DNA of 64,000 bases from Fibrella aestuarina BUZ 2 (lineage in GTDB: Bacteria > Bacteroidota > Bacteroidia > Cytophagales > Spirosomataceae). Under the pieces are notes generated by a model, which did no database searches, had not been told where the DNA came from, and worked only from the letters and a program-made list of their open reading frames with translations. The DNA lies in contig NC_020054.1 in assembly GCF_000331105.1 (NCBI RefSeq), positions 4,201,450-4,265,449 of the forward strand. Reading direction: 5' to 3'. The translations under genes and the position numbers were made by a program. Every line of letters starts with the position of its first letter. The stretch's first letter is position 1. This document shows, piece after piece, positions 1 to 9,224 of this stretch.

Positions 1-1276
1 CCACGTAGTTGGGATTCCAGTCCTCGACCTGCGCTGTATTCATCGTATGTCGGGCCAGAATGCGGTCGCGGAAGCCGGGCGCAAACCGCTCGACCTGCCG
101 CTCGATCGCCCCGGTCATGTCGACGATCGAGCCGTTGGGTACGTGGCAGTACGCCCAGGCGGTATGCTGGCCGGCGGGCGCCCGCGTCGGGTCGAATCGG
201 CTCTGCTGCGCCAGCAACACGTAAGGCCGGTCGGGGTGGCCGCCGTCGTAGGTTTGCTGCTCGGCGGCTACGATGGCTTCCAGCGTGCCGCCGAGGTGGA
301 TGGTGCTCGCCCGCTCGCAGTCGGCGTTGGTAAACGGAATGGGGCCATCGAGCGCCCAGTCGATTTTGAAGATGCCGGGGCCGTAGCGGTAGTGCTCCAG
401 TTGCTTTCGGTAAATGTACGGAAACCCATCGCCCACGATGCGCAGCAGTTGTTTGGGCGTCAGGTCGAAGAGCACCACGCGCGATTTGGGCAGGTCGGCC
501 AACGAGCGCACCGGCCGACCGACTTCGATCTGCCCACCCAGCGATTGCAGGTAAGCCGCCAGCGCGTTGGCGATCTGCTGCGAACCACCCTTGGGCATGG
601 GCCAGCCGGACCCGGATTCGGCCCGTTGGTGTCCCGCGGCCATCAGCACCAGCGCAATCGCCGAGGTGGTGAGGTTGGTGAGGGGCTGAATGGCGTGGGC
701 CGCCATCCCCGCCAGCAGCCCCCGTGCCTCGGTGGTTTTGAACCGACGGGCCAGGTACGTGGCCGGCAGCAGCGCATCGAGGCCAAACGAAGCCAGATCG
801 ATCGGGTGGTTCGGAAAACGCAGTGGCCCCAGCAGGTCGGGGGCCAGCGTGGTCCAGTGCTGCACAATTGGCTCAAAGAGGCTTTGGTACGCGGCCGCAT
901 CGACGCCAAAGCGTTGAGCCGTTTCGGCCACGGAACCCGCCAGCACGGCCGCCCCGCCCCCATCAAACGGGTGCGCGGCGGCCACGGGTGGGTAAATCCA
1001 GTCCAGCCCGTACTCGGCCAGGGGTAGCTGCTGAAAGAAGGGCGAGCCCGCCGCCAGTGGATGAATCGCCGACCCCATGTCGTGCACGAAGCCGGGCAGC
1101 GTGAGTTGAGTCGATCGGGTGCCGCCCCCGATGGTGTCCTGGGCCTCGAGCACAACGACCGACAGCCCCGCTTTCGCCAGCACGATGGCCGCACTCAGGC
1201 CGTTCGGGCCAGCGCCCACAATCACCGCATCGTAGTTTGTTTCCGCCATTCGTTCGCGTGATAAACTGGTAGTCAT
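1..1276 (-). CDS. FAD-dependent oxidoreductase, phytoene-desaturase-like (partial, C-terminus off window)
   Basis: This minus-strand frame stays open from an ATG at 1276 to the window edge, about 425 residues, so the C-terminus is missing. Near residues 15-40 it has a Rossmann dinucleotide-binding motif ([20 protein letters not shown]) ending in an acidic VVVLEA strand, typical of FAD enzymes. The stretch [16 protein letters not shown], shortly after, is characteristic of the COG1233 phytoene dehydrogenase/PYROXD2-like group. These enzymes oxidise isoprenoid or other hydrophobic substrates; the substrate here cannot be read from the sequence. An in-frame ATG at 1249 (MAETNYDAV) is an equally possible start. 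It reads away from the cyanophycinase gene cluster and no carotenoid genes are visible nearby, so a carotenoid role is not supported by context. Confidence 0.8.
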   Translation of the reverse strand, partial: MTTSLSRERMAETNYDAVIVGAGPNGLSAAIVLAKAGLSVVVLEAQDTIGGGTRSTQLTLPGFVHDMGSAIHPLAAGSPFFQQLPLAEYGLDWIYPPVAAAHPFDGGGAAVLAGSVAETAQRFGVDAAAYQSLFEPIVQHWTTLAPDLLGPLRFPNHPIDLASFGLDALLPATYLARRFKTTEARGLLAGMAAHAIQPLTNLTTSAIALVLMAAGHQRAESGSGWPMPKGGSQQIANALAAYLQSLGGQIEVGRPVRSLADLPKSRVVLFDLTPKQLLRIVGDGFPYIYRKQLEHYRYGPGIFKIDWALDGPIPFTNADCERASTIHLGGTLEAIVAAEQQTYDGGHPDRPYVLLAQQSRFDPTRAPAGQHTAWAYCHVPNGSIVDMTGAIERQVERFAPGFRDRILARHTMNTAQVEDWNPNYV

Positions 1277-1368
1277 CCCCAATACCCGCCTGCAAGGTAC
1301 GCCAGGGCGAGGTATTCGACCGTTCGCCGGGGTCGATTCAGGGGCTCCGGGATCAAAACTGGCGGGCG

Positions 1369-2250
1369 CTATTTGGCGGGTTCGTTGGGCCGTTGCGCTG
1401 GCTGGTTGATCACGGTTCGGTTCAGGATATCAAACTGCTGGCCTTTGCCCAGGAAATAAAACGGCCCGCCCGTGCTGTTCTGCCCCGACGGGTACTTTGC
1501 CGAACTGCTGATCTGCTGGCTGTCGTAGATACCGACGAACGAGTTACCCAGCACCTCGAAGGTATTTTGCCGCACCACCACCGCCGTGCTCTCATCAATC
1601 CCGATGCCCAACAGTGCCGGCCGCGCCTTAATCACCTCGATCAGGTCGAACTGACGGTTCCGGCGCAACACGTGCTGATCGACGGTCAGGTTCTTTACAA
1701 AACCCAGCCCTTCGGTATGGTCGCCGACCAGGATGCTGTTGCCCTTGGTATCGCCCCGGACCATAAACGAGCCCAGGATGGTGGCCCCGGCCGACGTTCC
1801 GCCAATCACGCCACCCCGGCTAAGCAGGGCATTGAACTCCTTATGCGCCAACGTATTCAGGTACGAATCGGCCAGCCGCCAGTGCCTCCCCCCATCGAAC
1901 CAGACGGCGGTGGCTTCGCGCAGGGGCTTTACAAACGCCTCCTGATTGGCTTGTTTGGGGTCGCGGGTGTGGAGCAGCGTGACATGGGCCACGCCCAGTT
2001 CCTGCAACCGTTTCTGGGTACGTTGCCCGGTGGCCGTCAGGGTCGAGTCGTCGCCCGCCGTGGGGATTACCACAATCCGGGCGTTGGCCGCCCCACCCGC
2101 CAGTTCGATAAAGCGGTTCCAGATGTCGGGCGGGATAGCGCCTCCTCCGACGATGACCAGTGCGCCTTTTTCGGGACCGGTCGTTTGGGCAAAGCTGAGG
2201 GTCGTCAGTGTGGTCAGCAGCAGGACCAGTACGATGTTGATGCGTTTCAT
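1369..2250 (-). CDS. Cyanophycinase-family peptidase (S51), secreted
   Basis: This 293-residue protein begins with a signal peptide (MKRINIVLVLLL to SFAQ, cleavage near residue 21). LVIVGGGAIP opens the S51 fold, a GG at about 120-121 follows FDG, and GGTSAGATILG carries the predicted nucleophile Ser153. Family S51 cyanophycinases hydrolyse cyanophycin (multi-L-arginyl-poly-L-aspartate) to beta-Asp-Arg dipeptides; other members cleave related isopeptides. Its start lies 12 bp after the susD stop and it is the last gene of a susC-susD-cyanophycinase set, so the three are probably co-transcribed. With a signal peptide it should act in the periplasm or outside the cell, pointing to scavenging an external polymer rather than an internal store. 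No cyanophycin synthetase is visible in the window. The substrate remains inference. Confidence 0.88.
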   Translation of the reverse strand: MKRINIVLVLLLTTLTTLSFAQTTGPEKGALVIVGGGAIPPDIWNRFIELAGGAANARIVVIPTAGDDSTLTATGQRTQKRLQELGVAHVTLLHTRDPKQANQEAFVKPLREATAVWFDGGRHWRLADSYLNTLAHKEFNALLSRGGVIGGTSAGATILGSFMVRGDTKGNSILVGDHTEGLGFVKNLTVDQHVLRRNRQFDLIEVIKARPALLGIGIDESTAVVVRQNTFEVLGNSFVGIYDSQQISSSAKYPSGQNSTGGPFYFLGKGQQFDILNRTVINQPAQRPNEPAK

Positions 2251-2262
2251 ACAGTTGATGGA

Positions 2263-3612
2263 TTAGTAGCCGGGGTTTTGGGTCAGCACCTTATCGGCCA
2301 GGATTTCGCTCGTTGGGATGGGCAATATATACTTGTTGGCATCCGTGATACCCAACACCGTCGCTACCCGGCCCGTGCGGATCAGGTCGAACCAACGGTC
2401 GGTTTCGAAGGCAAATTCGAGTCGCCGCTCGGTCTCGATGGCCAGCAGCAGCGATTCCGCCGTTGGGTTCGTCGTGGCAGTCAATGCCGTCAGGTCGGCG
2501 CGGCTCCGCACAGCGTTCAGGTCGGCCAGGGCGTCGGAGAGTTTACCCAGGCGGGCACGAGCTTCGGCCCGGATCAGGTACAGCTCGGCAATGCGGATCA
2601 GGTAAGCCGGGTCGGTGCCGGTTGGCGTGCGGTAATACAGGCGGCCATACCAGAGGTTACCCGGCGGGGCCGTCTGCGCAATCACCGCCGACCGGTTGCC
2701 ACCCACCTGCGGGTTGTTGAGCAGGGCCACGAGTTGAGCGTTGGGCGCCCACTCCCGCCGACCGCTCAGGGCGGGGGGCAACCACCAGTTGCTGTGGCCG
2801 TTTTTGAACGAATTGGAATACGCCAGTTCAAAAATTGACTCCGTCGTGTTCACGGCATTGTTGGCAAAAAATGCGCTGTAAGGCTTCACCAGTTTGTAAT
2901 TCGTGGCGTCGTCGATGAGCTTGCTGGCGTAGCTGTCGGCCTGCTCCCACTCGCTCCGGTAGAGGTGATACCGCGCCCGCAACGCCCAGACCGTCTTGCG
3001 CGTCACGCGGTTGCGGTTGGTGGTGTTGGCCAGCAGCGGCTCGGCGGCGGTCAAGTCGGCCAGCACCTGCGCGTAGGTATCGGTCAGGCTACTCCGTACA
3101 ATCCCGACGTTATCGGCGGCAGTGCGGGTGGGTTTCAGCACCAGTTGCACGCCGCCCCAGCCCCGCGCCAGATCAAAGTAAGAAAGAGCCCGAATCGCGA
3201 GGGCCTCTCCCTGCAACTGCCGCTTACGATCGGCGGTCAGCAGCGGGTCAGTCAGCGTCGGCACGGTTTCCAACAGGTAGTTGGCGGCAAGGATCGTGCG
3301 GTAAATAGCGCTCCAAGCCGAGCTAACGTACCCATTGTCGGCGGTTAGTTTGCGGGCGGTGATCTCCTGCGGGGCACCCTGCGAACCCGTCCACTGGATG
3401 TCACCCCCCGACAGGTAGGCCAGCGCCGGGAAGTTGGAGCCGTAGTAGCCATCGTTGCCCAGCCGGTTGTAGAGGCCATTCAGCGCGACCTCGGCGGTGG
3501 CAGCGTTGGTAATCGCTTTTTGTTCGTCGACCTGCAAATCAGGCTGTACGGTCAGAAAATTGCTACAGCCCGATAGCAGCAGCAGGGGCAGGAGCCATTT
3601 ACGAGTATTCAT
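2263..3612 (-). CDS. SusD/RagB-family nutrient-binding outer-membrane lipoprotein
   Basis: This is a 449-residue protein from the ATG at 3612. A longer frame exists upstream, but MNTRKWLLPLLLLSGCSN is a textbook lipoprotein signal with Cys at about residue 16, which fixes the start. SusD features include ARYHLYRSEWEQADSYASKL, the late AELYLIRAEARARLG helix, and the family tail ILPIPTSEI...LTQNPGY. SusD proteins sit on the cell surface as the lid of the SusC channel and capture oligomeric nutrients. It follows susC by 134 bp and precedes a secreted cyanophycinase, so a peptide-like ligand is a reasonable guess rather than a glycan. The short susC-susD gap holds nothing that I can name. Confidence 0.93.
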   Translation of the reverse strand: MNTRKWLLPLLLLSGCSNFLTVQPDLQVDEQKAITNAATAEVALNGLYNRLGNDGYYGSNFPALAYLSGGDIQWTGSQGAPQEITARKLTADNGYVSSAWSAIYRTILAANYLLETVPTLTDPLLTADRKRQLQGEALAIRALSYFDLARGWGGVQLVLKPTRTAADNVGIVRSSLTDTYAQVLADLTAAEPLLANTTNRNRVTRKTVWALRARYHLYRSEWEQADSYASKLIDDATNYKLVKPYSAFFANNAVNTTESIFELAYSNSFKNGHSNWWLPPALSGRREWAPNAQLVALLNNPQVGGNRSAVIAQTAPPGNLWYGRLYYRTPTGTDPAYLIRIAELYLIRAEARARLGKLSDALADLNAVRSRADLTALTATTNPTAESLLLAIETERRLEFAFETDRWFDLIRTGRVATVLGITDANKYILPIPTSEILADKVLTQNPGY

Positions 3613-3746
3613 GCTGGTTGAGTTTAGCCGTATGCGGTGGCGGTGCTTCGTCACGCCGTCAGCGGATGCCGTTCAGGGCCTGAAGGGTTGTTTGTTGATG
3701 AAGTAGCTGAACGACAACCCGCGACAACGCGACGAAACACCCGGTT

Positions 3747-6700
3747 TTATAAGGTCAGATTCAGGCCGAACTGGGCTGTGCGCGGGATGGGCGGCGTACC
3801 CAGGTCGTAGCCCTGCGTCGTTGCGTTGGCGGTTACGTTCACTTCGGGATCGGGGCCCTGATAGCGACTCAGCAGCCACAGGTTCGAGCCGTTGTAATAC
3901 ACCCGCGCCGACGAAATCCCCACTTTACGCAACAGAGCCTTGGGAAGCGTGTAGCCCAGCACCACGCTGCTCAGGCGCACAAACGAGCCATCTTCCACAA
4001 AGCGACTCGTGGGGCTCAGGTTGTAGTTGTTGCCCAGCGTCGTAACGCGGGGTACGTCGGTGATGTCGCCGGGTTTCTGCCAGCGGGTCAGCTGGTTTTT
4101 GTTGATAGCCCGCCGGTCGTCGCGCGTGCCACCCGATTCGTGGAAGAAGCGGTTGCTGTTGTAAACCAGTCCCCCCGAACTGAAATTGACAAACACCGAC
4201 AGGTCAAATCCTTTGTAAGTCAGGGTGTTGTTCAGACCACCAACGAAGGTGGGCAGTGCCGTACCGACATACTGCCGGTCGGCGGCCGTAATGACCCCGT
4301 CTTTGTTGTAATCGTCGTAGACGGCATCGCCCGTTTCGGGGTCAACCCGGAGTTGCTTGTAAACGAAGTAGGCGTGGTACGGATAACCCTGCACCAGCCG
4401 CTCCACGTTGTAGCTGGCATCCACGGGAATCGACAGTTTTTCGATCCGGTTACGGTTGGCCGAGATATTGAAACTGGTATTCCAGGTGAGGTCTTTGCCC
4501 TGAATGTTCACCGTGTTCAGCCCCAGTTCCAACCCCCGGTTGCTGATTTCCCCGTCGTTGCGGAATATGCTCGAAAAGCCGGTGCTCTGCGCCAGTGGCA
4601 CCTGAATCAGCAGGTCGTAGGTGTATTTCTCGTACGCGTTGATTTCCAGCCCGATGCGGTTGTTGAACAACCCGACGTTCAGCCCGGCGTTGATCTGCCG
4701 GGTGGTCTCCCATTTCAGGTCGGGGTTGGCCAGTTGCGTGGGGAACGTACCTGGGTTGTCCTGGTAGTTGAAGCCCCCACCCCACAGGCCGCGTGAGGCA
4801 AAATCGTTGATGCCGTTCTGGTTGCCCGTCCAGCCGATGCTGGCGCGGAGTTTCAGGTCGCTGATGGCGCGTAGGTCGCGCAAAAAGCCTTCCTGCTTGA
4901 TCTGCCACGCCACCCCCGCCGACGGGAAATAGCCCCAGCGGTGATTCGCGCCGAACCGGCTCGATGCATCGCCCCGCAGGCTGGCTTCGAGGAAGTACTT
5001 GCGGGCGAAATTGTAATCGACCCGCCCGAAGAACGACACCAGCCGGTTCTGGCTCCGGGCCGACGACGAGGTGGTGACCGATGCCGACGACAGCTGCCGG
5101 AAATCGTCGGACGGGAAGTTGGTGCCCTGCGCCTGCGTCTGTTTGTTTACGTTCCCCTGAATGGTATTGCCCACCAGCACCCCAAACGCATGGCTGTCCA
5201 GCGTCCGCCGGAATTGCAGCGTCTGTTCGTTGATCCAGATCGTGTTCTGGCTTAGGCTCGACGTACCCAGCCCTTTGTTGGCGCTTCCCCGGTTGGTCAG
5301 CGTATTCCAGTATTCGTATTCGTCATAGAGGTTATAGTCGAGGCTCCAGCTGCTGCGAAATTTCAGGCTGGACGCCGAACGGCCCTGCAGGATATCCCAC
5401 TCGCCGTAGAGGTTGCCGATGTAGCGCGTGCTCGTCGACTGCATGTCGGTGTTGTTGATGAGCACGTCGAGGTTATCGAAGCCCGCCCATTTGGCATACG
5501 ACCCGTCGGCGTTGACCTTCGGCAGGTACGTTGGCGTGTGGAGTGCCGCCTGCAAAATACCCCCCTGCGGGCCATCGCCCACCCGGGCGTTGCTCCGCGT
5601 CGACTGGGCGAAACTATTGCTGGTTCCCACCCGAATGTGGTCGGTCAGCTCATGGTCGAGGTTGAGTTTAAAACTGGCGCGGGCGAAATCGTTGGTGCGC
5701 AGCGTGGCCTGTTGGCTGGTATAACCCCCGCCGAGGTAAAAGCGGGTTTGCTGGTTACCGCCCGACACCGACAGGTCATAGTTTTGCAGGATGCCCGCGC
5801 GGAAGATATAGCCCAGCCGGTCGTAGGTTGGCTGCTCTTCGGGCAGGCCGCGCCCACCCTCCGTGACCGGGCGGAACGGCCGGGTAGCGACCGGTTTGCC
5901 ATCGTTGATCCAGGCTTCGTTGATGATGGTAGCGTGTTCGGGGCCGGTCACCAGGTCCCAGAGTTTGGGGGCCCACGCCTGCCCGGCCGACGTGTTCAGC
6001 GCCACTTTTGTTTTGGCGTTGTACGCCCCGCGCTTGGTCGTGATCACCACCACGCCGTTGGCCGCCCGTGCCCCGTAGATAGCGGTCGCCTCCGCGTCTT
6101 TCAGAATCGAAATCGACTCAATATCGGCCGGATTCAGATCAGCCAGGGGGTTGTTGGCCTGCCCCTGCGTCGTAATTTTCTGGAGGCTGTTGTTGTTGAT
6201 AAACACCCCGTCGACCACGTAGAGCGGATCGTTACTGGCGTTGATGGAGGTGTTGCCCCGGATGCGAAAATAGAGCCCGTCGCCCGGCACGCCCGTGTTG
6301 GCCGATACCTGTACCCCGGCCACCCGGCCCTGCAACTGCTGCTCGAAGCTGGCAACCGGGCGGGTCTTGATTTCTTCGGCGTTGACCTGCGTCACCGAGC
6401 CAATGAGGTTCTTGCGCTCCTGCGTGCCGTAGCCCACCACCACCAGTTCATTGAGCTGGGAGGGGGCTTCGGTGAGTGTCGCGTCGAGGGTGGTTGAGCT
6501 GCCTACATTCCCTACCGTCAGTTCGGCGTTCTGATAACCGATCGCCGAGATAACCAGCACCTGCCCCGGCCCGGCGGTAATCGAATACCGGCCGTTGCCA
6601 TCGGTGCTGGTGCCCTTGCCTTGCCCTTTCAGCACCACGTTGGCGCCGGGTAAGGGTTGGTTGTCATCCGTCCGGATGGTGCCGCTGATTTGAGCCGTTT

Positions 6701-6776
6701 GTGCCAGCAACCGGTTGGGCAACAGCAGGCCCATTAGTAGCAGACAAGCCGCTACTGATCCAATAAACGTTTGCAT
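3747..6776 (-). CDS. SusC/RagA-family TonB-dependent outer-membrane transporter
   Basis: The protein has 1009 residues from the ATG at 6776; the open frame runs further upstream, but MQTFIGSVAACLLLMGLL to LLAQ is a clear signal peptide at this start. Domains in order are a carboxypeptidase-regulatory-like N-terminal domain (AQISGTIRTDDNQPLPGANV), a TonB-box-like NELVVVGYGTQ, a plug domain containing the SusC signature SNDPLYVVDGVFI, and a long beta-barrel ending in an aromatic-poor GLNLTL strand. It imports oligomers across the outer membrane with energy from TonB-ExbBD and pairs with the SusD protein encoded next. It is the first gene of the susC-susD-cyanophycinase set. A leader with two alternative stems lies at 6815-6876. 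Confidence 0.94.
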   Translation of the reverse strand: MQTFIGSVAACLLLMGLLLPNRLLAQTAQISGTIRTDDNQPLPGANVVLKGQGKGTSTDGNGRYSITAGPGQVLVISAIGYQNAELTVGNVGSSTTLDATLTEAPSQLNELVVVGYGTQERKNLIGSVTQVNAEEIKTRPVASFEQQLQGRVAGVQVSANTGVPGDGLYFRIRGNTSINASNDPLYVVDGVFINNNSLQKITTQGQANNPLADLNPADIESISILKDAEATAIYGARAANGVVVITTKRGAYNAKTKVALNTSAGQAWAPKLWDLVTGPEHATIINEAWINDGKPVATRPFRPVTEGGRGLPEEQPTYDRLGYIFRAGILQNYDLSVSGGNQQTRFYLGGGYTSQQATLRTNDFARASFKLNLDHELTDHIRVGTSNSFAQSTRSNARVGDGPQGGILQAALHTPTYLPKVNADGSYAKWAGFDNLDVLINNTDMQSTSTRYIGNLYGEWDILQGRSASSLKFRSSWSLDYNLYDEYEYWNTLTNRGSANKGLGTSSLSQNTIWINEQTLQFRRTLDSHAFGVLVGNTIQGNVNKQTQAQGTNFPSDDFRQLSSASVTTSSSARSQNRLVSFFGRVDYNFARKYFLEASLRGDASSRFGANHRWGYFPSAGVAWQIKQEGFLRDLRAISDLKLRASIGWTGNQNGINDFASRGLWGGGFNYQDNPGTFPTQLANPDLKWETTRQINAGLNVGLFNNRIGLEINAYEKYTYDLLIQVPLAQSTGFSSIFRNDGEISNRGLELGLNTVNIQGKDLTWNTSFNISANRNRIEKLSIPVDASYNVERLVQGYPYHAYFVYKQLRVDPETGDAVYDDYNKDGVITAADRQYVGTALPTFVGGLNNTLTYKGFDLSVFVNFSSGGLVYNSNRFFHESGGTRDDRRAINKNQLTRWQKPGDITDVPRVTTLGNNYNLSPTSRFVEDGSFVRLSSVVLGYTLPKALLRKVGISSARVYYNGSNLWLLSRYQGPDPEVNVTANATTQGYDLGTPPIPRTAQFGLNLTL

Positions 6777-6814
6777 TATCGCCTTGGTTTCGTGAAAAAT
6801 GAGCACGGTCCGAC

Positions 6815-6876
6815 GGGTCGGTTGCCAGCACTCTGTTACAGGCCAACCGACCCGGTTGCCGCCGATTCGGTTGGCC
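6815..6876 (-). promoter_or_regulatory. susC leader with two mutually exclusive stems
   Basis: GGGTCGGTTG at 6815-6824 is perfectly complementary to CAACCGACCC at 6844-6853. GGCCAACCG at 6841-6849 is perfectly complementary to CGGTTGGCC at 6868-6876. The two stems share 6844-6849, so only one can form at a time. The block ends 38 bp before the susC ATG on the transcribed strand. Such switching stems are typical of attenuators or antisense-controlled leaders. A DNA operator built from repeated CGGTTG units is the main alternative. Confidence 0.45.
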
Positions 6877-6988
6877 TGATGGGACCCTAGGTGAGTTGCC
6901 GCTCCTCTATGGCCTCCTGTTGTAACCAGCCCAATCGAGTCCGTCAGGCTATTCATCAGGCCGTACGACCTGGTATTTCTTGCGTTAC

Positions 6989-7804
6989 CTAATCCTGAAT
7001 CCGCTTCGCAAACCGGTGGTAAAAGGGGGTCCGGCTGCTGGCGTCCTTGGGCTGGTAGTCGCCCGTGATGATGGGGATATACATCACCCGGCGGCGGCTG
7101 GCGGCGCCAATGTGCGGCGACTGCTCAACGCGGTGCCAGAGGTTGCCATCGTGGATGGTGAGGTCGCCCGCCTCGATGTCGAAGCCCACCTCCCGGCGAT
7201 CAGGTCGATGATCGATAAACTGGCGTTTGCGGAAGAGCGTCAGCAGCGTGCTTTGCCGGTGCGTGCCGGGCAGCACCCGCAGCCCCCCGTTCGATTGCGG
7301 GCAGTCGTCGAGGTGGAGCCCCACGTTGAGCATCGGCCGGATGCGCCCGCCCAAAAACAGGTCGCGGGGGCTATCAGTATGCCAGCCCATGCGCGAGAAG
7401 CTCGACTCCGATGCCCGCACGTAATGGTTGACCACCAGCCCGTCTTTCTCTTCGGGGCTGATCCGGCCCTCGTAAGGCGTAAGAAGCTGGGTAAGGGCCT
7501 GCAGGCGTTCGTCGGCCAGGAACTCCGTCAGCAGCGGGCTGTAGTGCGACGTAAACGCGAACCGCTGCACAATCCGGCGCCCGGTTTCGTCATGGCCAAA
7601 TTTGATGGGTGTCCCGTTGATCTTGTCGATGCCCTCGGCAAGCCATTCGGCTTCAACCCGGTCAATGTCAGCCAGAAACGACTGTACCGTGGAGCGGTCG
7701 ACAAACTGTTTGATGTGGAGATAGCCGTTACGGCGGAAAAACTCGAGTTGCTGGGTGGACAGTAGTTCGTGAAGTTGAACCGGGGTTTCGGTGATGGTCA
7801 GCAT
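6989..7804 (-). CDS. Phytanoyl-CoA dioxygenase (PhyH) family Fe(II)/2-oxoglutarate oxygenase
   Basis: This 271-residue protein starts at the ATG at 7804 (MLTITETPVQLHEL); the upstream extension of the frame overlaps the previous gene and is not needed. The double-stranded beta-helix iron triad is visible as H142-x-D144 in MGWHTDSPRD and H224 in HDGNLWHRVEQ. GGLRVLPGTHR around 173-183 is a family hallmark. PhyH proteins hydroxylate small molecules or acyl-CoAs using O2, Fe(II) and 2-oxoglutarate; the substrate is unknown here. It is the last gene of an ACT-DUF1684-DUF4395-PhyH operon, starting 10 bp after the DUF4395 stop. It is unlikely to be a housekeeping enzyme. Confidence 0.85.
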   Translation of the reverse strand: MLTITETPVQLHELLSTQQLEFFRRNGYLHIKQFVDRSTVQSFLADIDRVEAEWLAEGIDKINGTPIKFGHDETGRRIVQRFAFTSHYSPLLTEFLADERLQALTQLLTPYEGRISPEEKDGLVVNHYVRASESSFSRMGWHTDSPRDLFLGGRIRPMLNVGLHLDDCPQSNGGLRVLPGTHRQSTLLTLFRKRQFIDHRPDRREVGFDIEAGDLTIHDGNLWHRVEQSPHIGAASRRRVMYIPIITGDYQPKDASSRTPFYHRFAKRIQD

Positions 7805-7814
7805 GCGGATGAAT

Positions 7815-8273
7815 TTAGTTAAGCGCCTTCGGAAACAGACGCACGTAAAGAGTATAAACGTAGCAACCGGCGCAGAAGCCAAGCCCTGACTCCAGCGCGG
7901 CAAACAGGGCCAGCACGGCGGTTGGAATAAGGGTGGGGCTACCCGCCAGTTGCAGGCCGGCAATCAGCAGACTGAACCCCAGCCCGATGCGGGCCGCGAA
8001 GCGCTTGGGGGCCTGGTCGGTCCCTTTATAGGAGAGATTAAGGGCGCTTACCAGCCAGTCGGCCACGTACCCGAGCGGGCTGTAGCGCGCCCATTCGGAG
8101 CCACGAAGGCCAAAATCAATCAGTAACAGCAGGGGCAGCAGCAGGCTACCGGCCCATAGGGAGGCCGTCAGGAGGTAGACGATGGCGATGGTCAGGACCA
8201 GCCCGGCCACCAGCCGGACTTTGGTTTCATTGACCTGGACGCCATCCGTTGGACAAATGAGTTGTTTGCTCAT
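7815..8273 (-). CDS. DUF4395 membrane protein
   Basis: This 152-residue protein has an N-terminal CPTDGVQVNETKVRL segment, three to four hydrophobic helices (about residues 23-55 and 92-125) and a C-terminal FCAGCYVY motif with paired cysteines. This matches DUF4395, a family of small integral membrane proteins often fused to or encoded beside thioredoxin-like or rhodanese proteins. The conserved cysteines make a redox or sulfur-related role plausible, but no function is established. It lies 15 bp downstream of the DUF1684 gene and 10 bp upstream of the PhyH gene, consistent with one transcript. Confidence 0.8.
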   Translation of the reverse strand: MSKQLICPTDGVQVNETKVRLVAGLVLTIAIVYLLTASLWAGSLLLPLLLLIDFGLRGSEWARYSPLGYVADWLVSALNLSYKGTDQAPKRFAARIGLGFSLLIAGLQLAGSPTLIPTAVLALFAALESGLGFCAGCYVYTLYVRLFPKALN

Positions 8274-8288
8274 GGCAATATCGATGAA

Positions 8289-9221
8289 TCAGTGGTTACC
8301 GTACCGTTTTTCGCCCGCCCGAACGGCCGTCGCCAGTCGGTTCTGCTGCGGGGGCAGCGGGCAGGTAGCAAAGGGCGTAAAGGCACACGGTGGGTTGATA
8401 CTCTGGTTGAAGTCAAGCGTGACGTTGCCCTGCTCATCGGGCAGATCGGCGTACAGAAACCGGCCCGATCCGTAGGTGTCGTGGGTATTGGTCTGGTCGC
8501 CAAACAGGATAAACAATTTCCGGTCGCCTTCCCGAACGGCATCGAGCCGGTAGGTTTTCCCCTGATGCTCAAAAACCAACGTACCCGCCAGCGGCTGTTG
8601 CGAGGTCTGGCCCGTAACGTCCAGAATCGGGATGGTGCGGGGCGCGGTGGGGCGTTCGAGGTGGGCCGTTACGCGCCAGCTTTCGTCGGCCGGAAACCGC
8701 TCGATACCCGTAAACGCCTTCAGCAGCGGGCTGGCCAGATCGCGCAGCCGAACCGCGTACCGATCGCCGCGCTTGATCACAAACCAGCGCAACGACCCGT
8801 GGCTGAGCGTAACGGGTTTCGTCAGATCGGGCGAAAAAATGGTTTTCGTAGCCAGCACGGGCTCGCCGTCGGCCAGGACGGTGGCACCGGGGGCCGCCTC
8901 AAACTGCACCGTCCCCTTCACCAGCCGGAACGTACCCAGCTGGGCGGACGCGCGGTCGGCGGGAAACGTCAGGTCATTGCCCAGGTCGGCACCGGCTTCG
9001 TTGGCCCCTTCTTTGAGCCAGAACAGCCCCGCCAGGTTCAGCCAACCGGTTTCGCTCCGCAGCGATTCGAGCCGCTGCTGATGCCAGACGTCGAGTCGCT
9101 GCCGGTAGGTTGGCTCGTCGGACCGGAAGCCGATGAGGGCCAGACAAGCTAATCCCCAGAACCAGAAGAACGTGCGGGCGTAGGGGTTTACCGGGCCCGT
9201 TTCGATGATCATTTCGTCCAT
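8289..9221 (-). CDS. DUF1684 family protein
   Basis: This 310-residue protein has an N-terminal hydrophobic segment (about residues 15-32, ARTFFWFWGLACLALIGF) that could be a membrane anchor or uncleaved signal. The body matches DUF1684, including WLNLAGLFWLKEG near residue 100 and the highly conserved C-terminal block FNQSINPPCAFTPFATCPLP. The last block contains two cysteines and prolines and is the most conserved part of the family. No biochemical role is known. The gene starts 3 bp after the stop of the ACT-domain gene, strongly suggesting translational coupling in an operon. Confidence 0.85.
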   Translation of the reverse strand: MDEMIIETGPVNPYARTFFWFWGLACLALIGFRSDEPTYRQRLDVWHQQRLESLRSETGWLNLAGLFWLKEGANEAGADLGNDLTFPADRASAQLGTFRLVKGTVQFEAAPGATVLADGEPVLATKTIFSPDLTKPVTLSHGSLRWFVIKRGDRYAVRLRDLASPLLKAFTGIERFPADESWRVTAHLERPTAPRTIPILDVTGQTSQQPLAGTLVFEHQGKTYRLDAVREGDRKLFILFGDQTNTHDTYGSGRFLYADLPDEQGNVTLDFNQSINPPCAFTPFATCPLPPQQNRLATAVRAGEKRYGNH

Positions 9222-9224
9222 GGC

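Noticed and set aside
47..1027. Long plus-strand open frame of 326 codons at the left edge
   Set aside because: It is the antisense of the FAD oxidoreductase, whose minus-strand frame has clear motifs; high GC makes long shadow frames common.
1393..2838. Plus-strand open frame of 481 codons across two genes
   Set aside because: It spans the antisense of the cyanophycinase and susD genes and has no domain pattern.
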